Shown here: positions 34,157-44,180 of the stretch, piece after piece
How positions within the stretch are numbered: the first letter of the stretch is position 1
Layout: each line of letters begins with the position of its first letter
From: Secundilactobacillus similis DSM 23365 = JCM 2765
GTDB taxonomy: Bacteria > Bacillota > Bacilli > Lactobacillales > Lactobacillaceae
Direction of reading: 5' to 3'
NCBI RefSeq assembly: GCF_001311075.1
Contig: NZ_BBAD01000009.1
Coordinates: forward strand, 1 to 62,637
Length of the DNA stretch: 62,637 nucleotides
Program-made: the position numbers and the translations under genes
Notes under the pieces: generated by a model
What the model was told of the DNA's origin: nothing
The model's database searches: none
What the model saw: only the letters and a program-made list of their open reading frames with translations

Positions 34157-35392
34157 CTAAGCTTCGTTGACCTGTCCCAACCGCTTTAAGTTTGGAATCG
34201 TCAGCATGGTGACGAAGCTGATTAGGTAGAGCACGGCTAGGAAGCCCATGACGACCATCAGTGAGTAGTGGTCCATCAGGAAACCGATGGCAACGGATGA
34301 GAATCCGCCGATGGCCCGACCAACGTTGACGATCACGTTGTTGGCAGTTGAGCGAATCTCAGTTGGGTACAGGCGGCTGATGACCGCACCGTAACCGCCA
34401 AACATCCCGTTGGAGAAGAAGCCTAGAATGGCACCGGCAATCAACAAGGTGACTTGGTTAAAGGCAAGGGTGATGCCAAATACCGCGATGGCTGAAGCAA
34501 TCAGGAAGATACCAAACGCCCGCCGTGGACCGAAGTAGTCTAAGATGCTGCCGAAAGTCATCATGCCGATACTCATCCCAACGATGGTGGCGATCATCCA
34601 AACGGAAGAGCCAGAAACGCTCAAGCCAAGCTTTTGTTGCATGATGGAAGGCAACCAGTTCATCAACCCGAAGTAACCGGCGATTTGAACGACCACCATG
34701 ACCATTAAGGCAACGGTTTGGTAAGCTAAGGCTGGTGTTTTGAAGAGGGCACTGATGCGAACCGTCTTCTTGGGGTCAACTTCAGCTTTGCGAGCGGCGA
34801 TGAATTCGTCGCTTTCGTGTAGGTGGCGACGGATGAAGTAGGTCAATCCAACTGGCACAAGGCCGAAGACGAAAAGGGCGCGCCAGCCGAGCATTGGTAA
34901 GATGATTGCGGCGCAGATGGCAGCGAGGATCGCCCCAACTTGACCGCCAATCGCGGCAATCGACGTCATTTTACCGATTTTGTTGCGGTTGAAGTTTTCA
35001 GCAATCAGCGTAATCCCAACGCCGTATTCCCCACCAGCCCCAACGCCGGCGATGAAGCGGAAGATGTAAACCAAAGTGATGTTGCTAGCAAAATACATGG
35101 CAGCAGTGGCGAAAGCAAAAATGAAAACGGTGTGGGAGAAGGTCCGCACCCGGCCAAAACGGTCGGCAATCAGGCCAAACAAAATACCACCCGCTAACAT
35201 CCCTAAGTTAGTGATCGATGAAATCAATCCGGCTGCGGCACCGTTGATATGTAAATCAGCGATGATCGACGATAGGGCAAACGAGAGAAATAAAACGTCC
35301 ATGTTCTCTAGTGCAAAGCCCGCCGAGGTTGACGCAATCGTCCACTTCTGGTTGGTTGTTAACGCGTGGTCGCGTACAGTTGATGTTTCCAT
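34157..35392 (-). CDS. MFS transporter, metabolite:H+ symporter-like
   Basis: 411 residues, 12 membrane helices. Motif A GLIADRFGRVRTF after helix 2, RFIAGVGAGGEYGVG in helix 4 and ISRLYPTEIRSTANN in the second half, typical of the MHS/aromatic-acid/sialate group. Probable proton-coupled uptake of an organic acid; substrate unknown. Bases 35393-35540 hold only its upstream region. Confidence 0.82.
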   Translation of the reverse strand: METSTVRDHALTTNQKWTIASTSAGFALENMDVLFLSFALSSIIADLHINGAAAGLISSITNLGMLAGGILFGLIADRFGRVRTFSHTVFIFAFATAAMYFASNITLVYIFRFIAGVGAGGEYGVGITLIAENFNRNKIGKMTSIAAIGGQVGAILAAICAAIILPMLGWRALFVFGLVPVGLTYFIRRHLHESDEFIAARKAEVDPKKTVRISALFKTPALAYQTVALMVMVVVQIAGYFGLMNWLPSIMQQKLGLSVSGSSVWMIATIVGMSIGMMTFGSILDYFGPRRAFGIFLIASAIAVFGITLAFNQVTLLIAGAILGFFSNGMFGGYGAVISRLYPTEIRSTANNVIVNVGRAIGGFSSVAIGFLMDHYSLMVVMGFLAVLYLISFVTMLTIPNLKRLGQVNEA

Positions 35393-35544
35393 TATTCAGT
35401 TCCTCCAAAATGCTTGCTCACAGGCAAGCGTTATTTTTTACGGTTCGTGCCGTAGTTGTTGGGAGTATTTTGCCATAGATTTGAGATTGATGCAAGCGGA
35501 AGTTTTGAGGTTTGATGTTGTGTGAGTGGTTTGTTACTTCTTTA

Positions 35545-35874
35545 CGTTTGTGTCCAGTGACAGTGTTGGGTGAATTTTGTGCGAAGGCTGTTTATCGTCG
35601 CTTCGCTCGCCAAAGCCGCATGAAACCGGCGCTCTCAGGCTACAAAATTCGGCGCCACTTTGGCTGTTATTTCTAGGGTTCCTAAAGTTTAAGAAACTTG
35701 TCAACCACGCGCTTTCTGGCCACCACGCCGAATGGCAGATAGGCTTCTGACTTCGTCGAGTCGTGCTGCGCGAGACTGAGAGCTGCATGTAAGGGGCTTC
35801 GATAAAACCGCCAGGCCCGGGCGCTTTCACCGAAGTGCCCTTACATTACGCTCTCAACCCGTCTCGCTCCGCAC
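35545..35874 (-). repeat. Structured element, long-hairpin type (copy A9), with end tag
   Basis: Read on the minus strand: outer stem 35874-35861 with 35776-35763 (14 positions, a few mismatches), 6-7 bp middle stem GAGAGC/GCTCTC, inner stem starting ATGTAAGGG and ending CCCTTACAT with a CGGGCCT loop. The tail runs through ATTCGGCGTGG ... GGCGCCGAATT and ends in CTGGACACAAACG at 35543. It closely matches copy A7 (49567-49877) over the whole length. Confidence 0.82.
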
Positions 35875-35945
35875 ACTATCGTAATTAAAACGTACTTGAC
35901 GCAAATCGCTCCCTGCGTTAAGCTTAAATCAAATAGATAACTTTA

Positions 35946-36037
35946 ACTTAGCCCAGAGAGACTAATAAGTTTACGACCAACCGCCACTTCTTGTGGGGAC
36001 GAGTGAACCGTTTAGCCGTGAGCTGAACGGTTTTTTT
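35946..36037 (+). promoter_or_regulatory. PyrR attenuator ahead of pyrFE
   Basis: A PyrR-binding loop (GCCCAGAGAGACTAATAAG, 35951-35969) is followed by a terminator: AACCGTT 36006-36012 with AACGGTT 36025-36031 and seven T. This is the standard layout for uridine-nucleotide-responsive attenuation. Confidence 0.92.
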
Positions 36038-36097
36038 ACGCAGGTGGTAAACGAAAATGACTGAGCGGGTTGATTGCAAAGAAAGGTGACGAGAATC

Positions 36098-36817
36098 GTG
36101 CGGCCAATTATTATTGCGTTAGATTTTGAAGATAAAGAGCAAGTGTTCGCGTTTTTAGATCAATTTGACCACCAAGAGAACTTATTTGTAAAAGTTGGGA
36201 TGGAGCTCTTCTACTTTGAAGGCCCTAAGATTCTAGCTGAATTACGGAAACGGGGCATTCACGTCTTTTTGGATTTGAAACTCTACGATATTCCGAACAC
36301 GGTTGAACAAGCGATGTATCAGTTAGGGCAACAAGAAGTGTCAATGGTGACCGTGCACGCCGCTGGTGGCGCTGAAATGATTCGCCGAGCTAAGCAGGGC
36401 TTGTTACGCGGGAGCGAAAAAGCCGGCGTGAAACCAGCTAAGTTGTTGGCAATCACGCAATTAACTTCGACTTCCGAAGAACAGATGCAAGACGAACAAT
36501 TGGTCACGGTCAGCTTAGCTGAATCCGTTAAGCACTACGCCCAATTAGCCCAGGAGAGTGGCGCAGATGGCGTCATCTCCTCCGCTTTGGAAGATCCTCG
36601 AATTCACCAAGCAACGTCACAAGATTTCTTATGCATCAACCCCGGGATTCGGTTAGCCAGCGACAGCGTTGATGATCAAAAACGGGTCGTGACGCCATCC
36701 GAAGCCGCCAGATTAGGCAGTAACGGGTTAGTGGTCGGTCGTTCGATCACCAAAGCCAGTGATCCAGTAGCAGCATACCAAACTATCGCAAAAGAATGGG
36801 GACTATCAAATGACTGA
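36098..36817 (+). CDS. pyrF: Orotidine 5'-phosphate decarboxylase
   Basis: 239 residues from GTG 36098 (GAAAGG upstream; 60 bases after the attenuator). Catalytic motif FLDLKLYDIPNT with the D-K-x-x-D set, PGIRLASD and LVVGRSIT phosphate loop. Makes UMP from OMP, the last step of pyrimidine synthesis. Overlaps pyrE by eight bases. Confidence 0.95.
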   Translation: MRPIIIALDFEDKEQVFAFLDQFDHQENLFVKVGMELFYFEGPKILAELRKRGIHVFLDLKLYDIPNTVEQAMYQLGQQEVSMVTVHAAGGAEMIRRAKQGLLRGSEKAGVKPAKLLAITQLTSTSEEQMQDEQLVTVSLAESVKHYAQLAQESGADGVISSALEDPRIHQATSQDFLCINPGIRLASDSVDDQKRVVTPSEAARLGSNGLVVGRSITKASDPVAAYQTIAKEWGLSND

Positions 36818-37442
36818 AATTGCACGCCAAATCGCAGCTGATTTATTAGACATCAACGCCGTTACCTTATCACCAAGCAAGCCGTTCCTGTGGGCCAGCG
36901 GTATCAAAGCACCAATCTATACCGATAACCGCCGGACGATTGCCTTTCCAAAGGTTCGCCAACACATTGCGGATGGTTTAGCTGACTATATCAAGACGAC
37001 TTTTCCAACGGCAACGGTGATTGCCGGGGTTGCCACAGCTGGGATTCCTCACGCTGCTTTGGTCGCTGATCGTTTAGGCTTGCCAATGAGCTACGTGCGT
37101 TCAAAGCCTAAGGATCACGGGACTGGGAAGCAAATTGAAGGTCAAGTGACTGCGGACGACCAAGTTGTATTGATTGATGATTTAATTTCAACTGGTGGCA
37201 GTGTTCTGGGTGCCGCTAAGGCCGTTCAAGCAGCAGGCGCGACGGTGCTCGGCGTCTTGGGGATTTTCTCTTACGAATTGCCAGATAGCACCAAGAACTT
37301 TAATGATGCTAAATTGTCATTACACACGCTGACGAACTACAGTACGTTGGTTGAACTGGCTAATGAAAAGCATGATATTACGGATGCGGAACTGGCATCA
37401 TTGAAGCAGTGGCGTGAAGACCCGTGGAAGTGGGAAGCGTAA
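36810..37442 (+). CDS. pyrE: Orotate phosphoribosyltransferase
   Basis: 210 residues. PRPP-binding motif VVLIDDLISTGGS, plus KPKDHGTGKQIEG (mobile loop) and GIKAPIYTDNR. Makes OMP for PyrF. Only FE of the pyrimidine pathway are present here, so the other pyr genes must lie elsewhere. Confidence 0.95.
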   Translation: MTEIARQIAADLLDINAVTLSPSKPFLWASGIKAPIYTDNRRTIAFPKVRQHIADGLADYIKTTFPTATVIAGVATAGIPHAALVADRLGLPMSYVRSKPKDHGTGKQIEGQVTADDQVVLIDDLISTGGSVLGAAKAVQAAGATVLGVLGIFSYELPDSTKNFNDAKLSLHTLTNYSTLVELANEKHDITDAELASLKQWREDPWKWEA

Positions 37443-37461
37443 TTAAAGTGAATTGAAACGT

Positions 37462-37500
37462 AAAAGCCTGTCGGTGAGTATCATGCTGGCAGGCTTTTTG
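37462..37500 (+). terminator. Intrinsic terminator after pyrE
   Basis: AAAAGCCTG pairs with CAGGCTTTTT around an 18-base interior. Confidence 0.8.
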
Positions 37501-37542
37501 AATTAAAGAATTGTTAATATCGGCAGTGGAAATTATTTGAAA

Positions 37543-37575
37543 CAACATCACAATGGTATACTCATTGTGATGTTG
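37543..37575. promoter_or_regulatory. Perfect inverted repeat upstream of a secreted-protein gene
   Basis: CAACATCACAATG pairs with CATTGTGATGTTG across seven bases, ending 35 bases before the start codon. It could be an operator or an RNA hairpin; no T-run follows, so it is not a plain terminator. Confidence 0.55.
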
Positions 37576-37609
37576 ATACATAGTTTGAGATAGAATAGGG
37601 GCGTTTAAT

Positions 37610-38458
37610 ATGAAAAAATGGCATGCGCTTGCGGTAACGGGGTTAACAACAGCGTTGATTGCATTGACGGGAATTGGGGCAACTTCCGCTTCTGCTGATA
37701 GCTCAGCCTTTGAAGCAAGTCTCAAAACAATTCCGGTTCAGGTGGGGAATACAACGGTTAATCTGACTTATACCCAACCGCAATCTTATCGCTATTACCG
37801 GTTGAATGCGGCGCTTAAGATCAAATTATATGGCACTACGCAGTCGGTAACTTTGCCGAAGAATACCATTGTCTATGGTCAGATTGATGGTAGCGGTAGT
37901 TATGTCACAGGCGATGTTAAGCCTTACGCTCGGTTTAACTTTAAGGTGTTAAGTTCTCACATCCGGAAGAATTGGCCGAAAGTTCACGCTGGTGGTTCTT
38001 GGACATCAAGTGGGACAACGTCTCAACTTAGCAAGTTGACGCCAATCACGACGCCAAGTCAGATGCTAACTAAGGCTGAAACGGCAAATGGCGATCAAGC
38101 GGTTCTTTATAACGCCGCAAAGTATGCCTCTCAAACGCGCATGTTGGTGGCAACAACGGATGGTTATTTGGAAACCTATGCGTTGAAGAAGGGTACTCAA
38201 ATTCCGGTGAAACCCATCCACTCGGTGACGATTCGTAAAGTAACCACCCATGGCAACACCACGTATTACTACACCAAGTATCATTTGACGGGTTACAAGG
38301 ATAAGCACGTCCGCAAAACCGGTAATCTGCGTTATCGGTTAACCGTAACCAACAAGAAGCAGACTGTTACGGTGAAAACTGGCGGTGATCCTTATTATAG
38401 AAGTGTTTATACGGTTGGTGGCGTAAAATACTATGCTGCAGCACCGGATCCAAGTTAG
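37610..38458 (+). CDS. Secreted protein of unknown function
   Basis: 282 residues. Signal peptide (~1-30, ending SASA). The mature part is Thr/Tyr/Lys-rich and beta-strand-like, with tyrosine clusters (QPQSYRYYRLN, GNTTYYYTKYHL), as in lactobacillar surface proteins. No catalytic motif. Start ATG with AGGGG upstream. Promoter region has a 13-bp perfect inverted repeat. Confidence 0.65.
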   Translation: MKKWHALAVTGLTTALIALTGIGATSASADSSAFEASLKTIPVQVGNTTVNLTYTQPQSYRYYRLNAALKIKLYGTTQSVTLPKNTIVYGQIDGSGSYVTGDVKPYARFNFKVLSSHIRKNWPKVHAGGSWTSSGTTSQLSKLTPITTPSQMLTKAETANGDQAVLYNAAKYASQTRMLVATTDGYLETYALKKGTQIPVKPIHSVTIRKVTTHGNTTYYYTKYHLTGYKDKHVRKTGNLRYRLTVTNKKQTVTVKTGGDPYYRSVYTVGGVKYYAAAPDPS

Positions 38459-38465
38459 TTTGATT

Positions 38466-38496
38466 AAGTCAGCTTTCTCAATCAGGAAGCTGACTT
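38466..38496 (+). terminator. Intrinsic terminator after the secreted protein gene
   Basis: AAGTCAGCTT pairs with AAGCTGACTT, then ATTTTG. Confidence 0.8.
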
Positions 38497-38576
38497 ATTT
38501 TGATTTGAAAACGTCGTTCGGGTAGTGACTGACGGATGTGGTAAACTTGAACTATCAACTCATTGGAGGCAACGCA

Positions 38577-39386
38577 ATGACAATCAAAATGATTGCAACC
38601 GACATGGACGGGACCTTTTTAGATGGCGACAGCGCGTTCAATCGGCCACGGTTTCAACAGCTACTCAACGAGATGGCAGCTCAGCAGGTGAAGTTTGTGG
38701 TGGCCAGTGGGAATCAGTATCCGCACTTACCACCGTATTTTGACGGGTTAACCGGTGAAATCACCTATCTGGCCGAAGATGGTGCGCACATCGTGTTGGC
38801 TGGAGAAGCCATCAGCGAAGACGTGATTCCAGCGGCAACGTTGCAGCAGTTTCTAAACTGGTTGCCTACAACGCCCTTGTTCGCCAGTGCCTGGGTGATT
38901 CTTTCCGGTCAACAAGCTTCCTATACCGAGATGTTGCCTAACAGCAAGCGATTCAAGGCATCACACTATTTCTACGGTGACATGCAGCACGTACCTGATT
39001 TGCGTGAGGTGACGGATGGCATCTATAAAATTGATATCACCTGGGCGCAGTTTGATGTGAGCGCCCAAGAGCAACTCGTCAATGCCACATTTCCCGGGGA
39101 ATTGCGGGCGACCTCTAGTGGGTTAGGCGGCATTGACGTTGTGTTGCCACACGTCAACAAGGCCTACGGATTAGCCAAACTTCAGGCGAAATGGGGCATC
39201 ACCCGTGATGAAACCTTGGCCTTTGGTGATAGTGGCAACGACCTGGAGATGCTGGCGATGGCCAAATACGGTTATGCGATGGCGAATGCACCGGAGAATG
39301 TTCGGCAAGCCGTGGATTATGTGACACCGTTGGATAATGATCATGATGGGGTGCTGGACGTGATTGCCCAGTATTTAAACGTTTAG
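38577..39386 (+). CDS. HAD-superfamily phosphatase, Cof type
   Basis: 269 residues from ATG 38577 (GGAGG upstream). Motif I ATDMDGTFLDGD, motif II VASGNQY, and motifs III/IV with KAYGLAKLQAKWGI and AFGDSGNDLEML. A C2-type cap lies between. Probable sugar-phosphate or nucleotide/FMN phosphatase. Confidence 0.88.
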   Translation: MTIKMIATDMDGTFLDGDSAFNRPRFQQLLNEMAAQQVKFVVASGNQYPHLPPYFDGLTGEITYLAEDGAHIVLAGEAISEDVIPAATLQQFLNWLPTTPLFASAWVILSGQQASYTEMLPNSKRFKASHYFYGDMQHVPDLREVTDGIYKIDITWAQFDVSAQEQLVNATFPGELRATSSGLGGIDVVLPHVNKAYGLAKLQAKWGITRDETLAFGDSGNDLEMLAMAKYGYAMANAPENVRQAVDYVTPLDNDHDGVLDVIAQYLNV

Positions 39387-39441
39387 AATTGAGCAAAGTA
39401 CGGTACAATAAAGGTGAGACTATTTTGAACGAGGTGGACAA

Positions 39442-40238
39442 ATGATTAAATTAGTTGCGTTGGATCTCGACAACACGCTCCTGACCAACGATAAAAAAAT
39501 TAGCTTAACCAACGAAAAGGCCTTGAAGGCAATTCACGAACAGGGCATCAAAGTCGTTCTGTGTACTGGCCGGCCAATCAATGCGATTTGGCACTACATT
39601 GAACAACTTGGACTGACTGAGGCAACGGATTATACGATTACGTTCAACGGTGCGTTGGTCATCAACAACACTAGCCGAGAAGTTTTGGCACAGCAAGGCT
39701 TATCGAAAGCTGACTTGGTACCACTTCACGAGTTCTGTGCGGCCAATGGCTTCCCAATGGACGTGTTGAACTTCGAACAAGTTTACCCAATTACTGACTT
39801 AAACGACTCCATTTACCAACTTGGTGGCGACATTAAATTTGAACCAACGAGCTTTGATGACCTACCAGATCAACTGTACGCCAAGACGGTAGCCGCTGCG
39901 GATCCAGCAATTCTTGACCGATTACAGGCAACCTTGACGGATGAGTTGAAGGCCAAATACACATTGTGCGGTCTCAACCCCACATTCTGGAATTCTTGAG
40001 CTTAACGACTGATAAGTCGGTTGGCTTGAAGGCGTTGCTGAACCACTTTGATGCCGATTACAGTAACCTGATGGCGTTTGGCGATGCTGAGAACGATACT
40101 GGTATGTTGAAAGCAGCCGAAGTTGGCGTGGCAATGGCGAACTCGCAACCAGCAATTTTGGAATTGACTGATTACCACACGGATACCAATGAGAATGACG
40201 GTGTGGCGCAGTTTGTGAACAAGTATTTTGCGAAGTAA
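39442..40238 (+). CDS. HAD-superfamily phosphatase, Cof type, frame broken by one base
   Basis: About 265 residues if one G is restored at ~39966 (TTGTGCGG in place of TTGGTGCGG). N-terminal part: ALDLDNTLLTNDKK and LCTGRPINAI. After the break the next frame continues RSQPHILEFLS, KSVGLKALL and AFGDAENDTGML to 40238. A second Cof-type enzyme next to the one at 38577. The break is probably a sequence error. Confidence 0.82.
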
Positions 40239-40244
40239 GCACAA

Positions 40245-40277
40245 AAAAGATTCAGACCAACTGGCCTGAATCTTTTT
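40245..40277. terminator. Intrinsic terminator (bidirectional)
   Basis: AAAAAGATTCAG pairs with CTGAATCTTTTT between convergent genes. Confidence 0.9.
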
Positions 40278-40288
40278 AATTATAATGG

Positions 40289-41247
40289 TTAGTTAGCTGC
40301 GAACAGCTTCGTGAGGTACTTCATGAACGTTGCCAAGTAACGGTCAGCGTCAACATTGATCCCAACGTTCACGTTCGTTTCGGGTTGATCCAAGCGGGCT
40401 TGGTCACCGATGGTCCGGCCGTAAGTGGCTGGGTCAGTGGAAACAAACATGTTAAGGCCTAACGTGGTCAAGAAACTTGGGTCCAGAGCAACCCCAACGG
40501 CTAATGGATCGTGCAAGGCACAACCAGGCACTTGTGGGTTGGTTTCTTCGTAGGCCTCGATGTAGTAGTCCACGAGGTCAGCGAAGGCCGTTCCAGCAGC
40601 GGTGTTGAGTTCACGCCACTGTGACGTTTCCTTGCGGGTCAATAGGGTCCGCAGGGTAACGTCCAAACCAACCATGGTCAACTTCATTGGGCTGGTAAAT
40701 ACGGCGTTGGCCGCTTCAGCATCTTGGTTGATGTTGGCTTCGGCGTAAGCGTTCACGTTACCTTCAACGGTCAACGCGCCACCCATCAGCGTCACGTTGC
40801 CGATTTCGGTCGCAATTTCAGGGGCCTTTTCAAGCGCCTTGGCTAAGTTGGTCAAAGGACCGGTTGGCACTAAGGTCAAATCCTTGCCGTACTGGTGAAC
40901 AGCGTCAATCAAGAAGTCCACGCCAGACGTGTTTTCAAGTGCCCGCTTAGGTTCTGGTAGGTCAACTTGGCCAATCCCGTTTTCACCGTGGATCCGGGCG
41001 CTAATTGGCATCCGGTCAAAGTGATCGCTCACAAGTGAGTGGCTTTCGCCCAAGTAAACGGCACATCAGTCGTCCCTAAGAGTTCCAAAATCTTAAGGGC
41101 GTTGATGCCGCCTTCCTTAACGTAAACGTTCCCGTAAGAACCGATGATCCCAATCAGATCAACGTCCGGAGCAGCTAAAGCGTAGGCAATCGCCATTGCG
41201 TCGTCAATCCCAGTATCTAAGTCTAAAATCATTTTCTTTGTAGCCAT
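40289..41247 (-). CDS. Nucleoside hydrolase (IunH/Rih family), frame broken by one base
   Basis: About 319 residues with one base restored near 41057. The N-terminal part has the calcium-binding motif LDLDTGIDDAMAI; after the break the next frame reads YLGESHSLVSDHFDRM then VPTGPLTNLAKAL, the NMGG-like MGGALTVEGNVNAYAEANI, and HDPLAVG (His-Asp). Splits ribonucleosides into base and ribose. A cre-like site lies upstream. Confidence 0.85.
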
Positions 41248-41296
41248 TCAAAAACCTCCATGGGCGGCAGTAAGGGGTGCCACCCGATTTAATGAG

Positions 41297-41311
41297 TTGA
41301 AAGCGCTAAAC
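41297..41311. promoter_or_regulatory. cre-like (CcpA) site
   Basis: TTGAAAGCGCTAAAC differs from the catabolite-response consensus (WTGNAANCGNWNNCW) by two positions; 50 bases upstream of the nucleoside hydrolase start. Confidence 0.45.
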
Positions 41312-41403
41312 GATACACTATAATGATAAGTGAACTGAAAACTAAACACAACACTTTGCAACTAAGTTTTGCGTGAGAATTGTTGCAAGCGAGAGGAGCT
41401 GGC

Positions 41404-42423
41404 ATGAGTCAAACTGAATTGAAAGAACCAGGCAAGAAGCGTCATCGCGATAATCTCTTCGATGACGCGACTAAGGAATTGAACGAATGGACGGGAGAAG
41501 ACACCGTCGTTGAGATCCACATGTTTCGGATGTTTTCGGAAGTGTTTAAGCGCCATAATAAAGATGAAGCGGATGCGCTGTTTATCGTTGGGACGAAAAC
41601 AACAACGCCTAGTTTGGAACAGGTGTCCTCCGCTCCGGTCAAACCGTGGCTGTTTACCCGGGTTATGGCACTATTGGGTGCTAGCTTTGGGTTATTAACA
41701 CTATTGTTTTTGGTGTTTCACAGTGATAAGGCTGTTCCCGGAATGATTTTTATCGGGTCATTAGCGGTGCCGTTTTCGTTAGCCATTATGTTTTTTGAAA
41801 TTAACGTGTACCAAAATATCTCGGTGTTTCAGGCCACACAGGTCTTTTTGATTGGCGGTATCGCGTCTCTGATTGCCACGATGGTGTTGTACGAGATTAT
41901 TCCGTCGGGCAACGGTGTCGATTTACCATCAGCGTTAGCGATTGGCTTCATTGAAGAAACCGCAAAGTTGCTGATTATCGGTTACTTCATTAACTCGTTT
42001 CGGGTAAACTATATCTTTAATGGGTTGTTGATTGGCGCCTGCGTTGGGGCTGGCTTTGCGGTCTTTGAAACGTCTGGCTACACCGGTGAATTTGGGTTAG
42101 TGACCCTGTTTGTGCGTAGTTGGCAGGCGATTGGCACCCACACCATCTGGTCGGCCATCGTTGGCGCGGCAATTATTTTGGCTAAGGAAAACCGCCAGCC
42201 GGTTCAAGGTAAAACGATGGCCCGACCGAAGTTTCTGCGGTTTTACGTGCTGGCGATGTTACTGCACGCTGGCTGGGATTGGCAGGTGCCGATACCGTTT
42301 TTGAATGTCTTTGATTTACAAAAATGGTTGTTGATCATTGCCGGATGGGTGGCCATCTTTGTGCTGATCAACGCTGGGCTTCGAGAGGTTCGAACGCTAC
42401 AAGGACAACGCATTATTAATTGA
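41404..42423 (+). CDS. PrsW-family intramembrane metalloprotease
   Basis: 339 residues from ATG 41404 (GAGAGGAG upstream). About 75 soluble N-terminal residues, then ~8 membrane helices. PrsW signatures: FIEETAKLL (Glu-Glu), AGFAVFETSGY and GTHTIWSAIVGA (His). Related proteins cleave membrane-bound regulators. Target unknown. The reductase gene follows 18 bases later. Confidence 0.82.
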   Translation: MSQTELKEPGKKRHRDNLFDDATKELNEWTGEDTVVEIHMFRMFSEVFKRHNKDEADALFIVGTKTTTPSLEQVSSAPVKPWLFTRVMALLGASFGLLTLLFLVFHSDKAVPGMIFIGSLAVPFSLAIMFFEINVYQNISVFQATQVFLIGGIASLIATMVLYEIIPSGNGVDLPSALAIGFIEETAKLLIIGYFINSFRVNYIFNGLLIGACVGAGFAVFETSGYTGEFGLVTLFVRSWQAIGTHTIWSAIVGAAIILAKENRQPVQGKTMARPKFLRFYVLAMLLHAGWDWQVPIPFLNVFDLQKWLLIIAGWVAIFVLINAGLREVRTLQGQRIIN

Positions 42424-42441
42424 AAGTAGAGGGATGACACA

Positions 42442-43430
42442 GTGACAGAAAGTTATGATTTAACGATTATTGGTGGCGGCCCCGCGGGGATTTTTGCGGG
42501 TTTTTACGCTGGCATGCGCGAAGCAAATGCGCAGTTGATTGAGAGTTTACCGCAGTTGGGCGGTCAGGTGCAGGCGTTGTATCCAGAAAAGCACATTTTG
42601 GATATTGCCGGTATTCCAGATATTCAAGCGCAGGACTTGATTAAGCAACAGGTCAAGCAGTTAGCCCAATTTCCAATCACTCAGAAATTGGACCAAACCG
42701 TGACTGATATTCAACGGACAGCGGATGGTTTTACGGTGACAACGCCGGCTGGAACGAGTGAGAGTAAGGCCATTGTGATTGCTGTTGGGAACGGCTCGTT
42801 TTCACCGCGGCCATTGGTGATCGATAACGCGGCTGAGTTACAGGGAAAGCACCTCTTTTACGCAGTGACCAACGTTGAACGGTTCCGAGACAAGCGCGTT
42901 TTGATTGCAGGTGGTGGCGATTCTGCCTTGGATCAAGCGTTGATGTTGGCACCGGTTGCGAAGAGCGTTCAGTTGGTGCACCGGCGTGATGAGTTCCGGG
43001 CACTGGAACACACTGTGGCGCAAGTGAAAGCTTCTGATATTGAGGTCACGACGCCGTACATGATTAAGGCGGCTGAACCGGTTGCTGATGGGTTGGCAGT
43101 CACGTTGAAGAAGATGCGTACGGATGAGACGATTACCACGGTGTGGATGATATCGTGGTGAGCTACGGCTTTACGTCCGACCACAAGACGGTGGATGCTT
43201 GGGGCATTGATTTGGAGACGGAACGGCACTTGTTTAAGGTTGATACCACGATGCAGACGAGTGAACCCGGTATTTACGCCATTGGTGATGGGGTCACGTA
43301 TCCTGGCAAGCAAGCGTTGATTGCCACGGCCTTTGGTGAAGCGCCGATTGCGGTGAATGCCATTATGCAAGAGCTGTACCCAACGCGGCGGGGACCAGCC
43401 CACAGTTCATCAATTCGTCCGGTTAAATAG
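42442..43430 (+). CDS. Ferredoxin--NADP reductase (thioredoxin-reductase-like), frame broken by one base
   Basis: About 330 residues with one G restored near 43143. N-terminal FAD site IIGGGPAGIFAGFYAG, then LGGQVQALYPEKHILDIAG, NADP-binding IAGGGDSALDQAL and, beyond the break, EPGIYAIGDGVTYPGKQ. No CxxC, so it is the YumC/type 2 ferredoxin-NADP reductase and not a thioredoxin reductase. GTG start at 42442. Confidence 0.88.
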
Positions 43431-43520
43431 CTTGACTGAAATCGGTTTCAGAATCAACTAACGCCCGTTCGGACAAAATGCTATACTTGACTTAACAAAT
43501 CGAAATGAGGTGTCAGGGTT

Positions 43521-44177
43521 ATGACTAAGCTTAACTTATACGTGGTCCGTCACGGTCAAACGTACTTTAACATCTACAACAAATTGCAGGGGTGGAGTAA
43601 TTCACCGTTGACCCAAAAGGGAATCGATGGGGCTGAGGCGACCGGCGAGCGGTTGGCAGATGTGCATTTTGATGCAGCTTACTGTAGTGATACGACTCGG
43701 GCAATGGATACGGCGAAAATCATCTTGTCGAAGAACACGGCATCAGACGTCAAAGAACCAACGACGGCGATGAACTTCAGAGAAGAGTTCTACGGCTACT
43801 TTGAAGGCAACGATATGGCGCAAGCATGGTACTTAGCGGGCGCCCCACACGGCCTGCCAACCTTTAAGGACATTGTGGCGAAATACTCAATTGCTAAAGC
43901 CAAAGACTACTTGAAGGATGCCGATCCATTCCACCAAGCCGAAAATAACGACGAGTATTGGCAACGAGTCGACAAGGGCTTCGATATCATTCGTCAAAAC
44001 CCTGACTTGAAGGACGGCGACAACGTCTTATTGATCAGTCACGGCAACACCTTACTGAGTTTGATGGAACGTTATGCGGGTGGCAAGTACGATTTGAGCG
44101 TGCGGCCAGCTAATGGGAGTTTGACTCGGTTGACTTTGACTGATAGTGATATTTTGGTGGAGAGTTATAATCAGTAG
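43521..44177 (+). CDS. Histidine phosphatase (phosphoglycerate-mutase-like)
   Basis: 218 residues. Catalytic VVRHGQTYFN at the N terminus, CSDTTRAMDTA (Arg), and SHGNTLLSLM (second His). Cofactor-independent-looking small phosphatase; substrate unknown. A long hairpin element starts four bases after the TAG stop. Confidence 0.85.
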   Translation: MTKLNLYVVRHGQTYFNIYNKLQGWSNSPLTQKGIDGAEATGERLADVHFDAAYCSDTTRAMDTAKIILSKNTASDVKEPTTAMNFREEFYGYFEGNDMAQAWYLAGAPHGLPTFKDIVAKYSIAKAKDYLKDADPFHQAENNDEYWQRVDKGFDIIRQNPDLKDGDNVLLISHGNTLLSLMERYAGGKYDLSVRPANGSLTRLTLTDSDILVESYNQ

Positions 44178-44180
44178 AGC

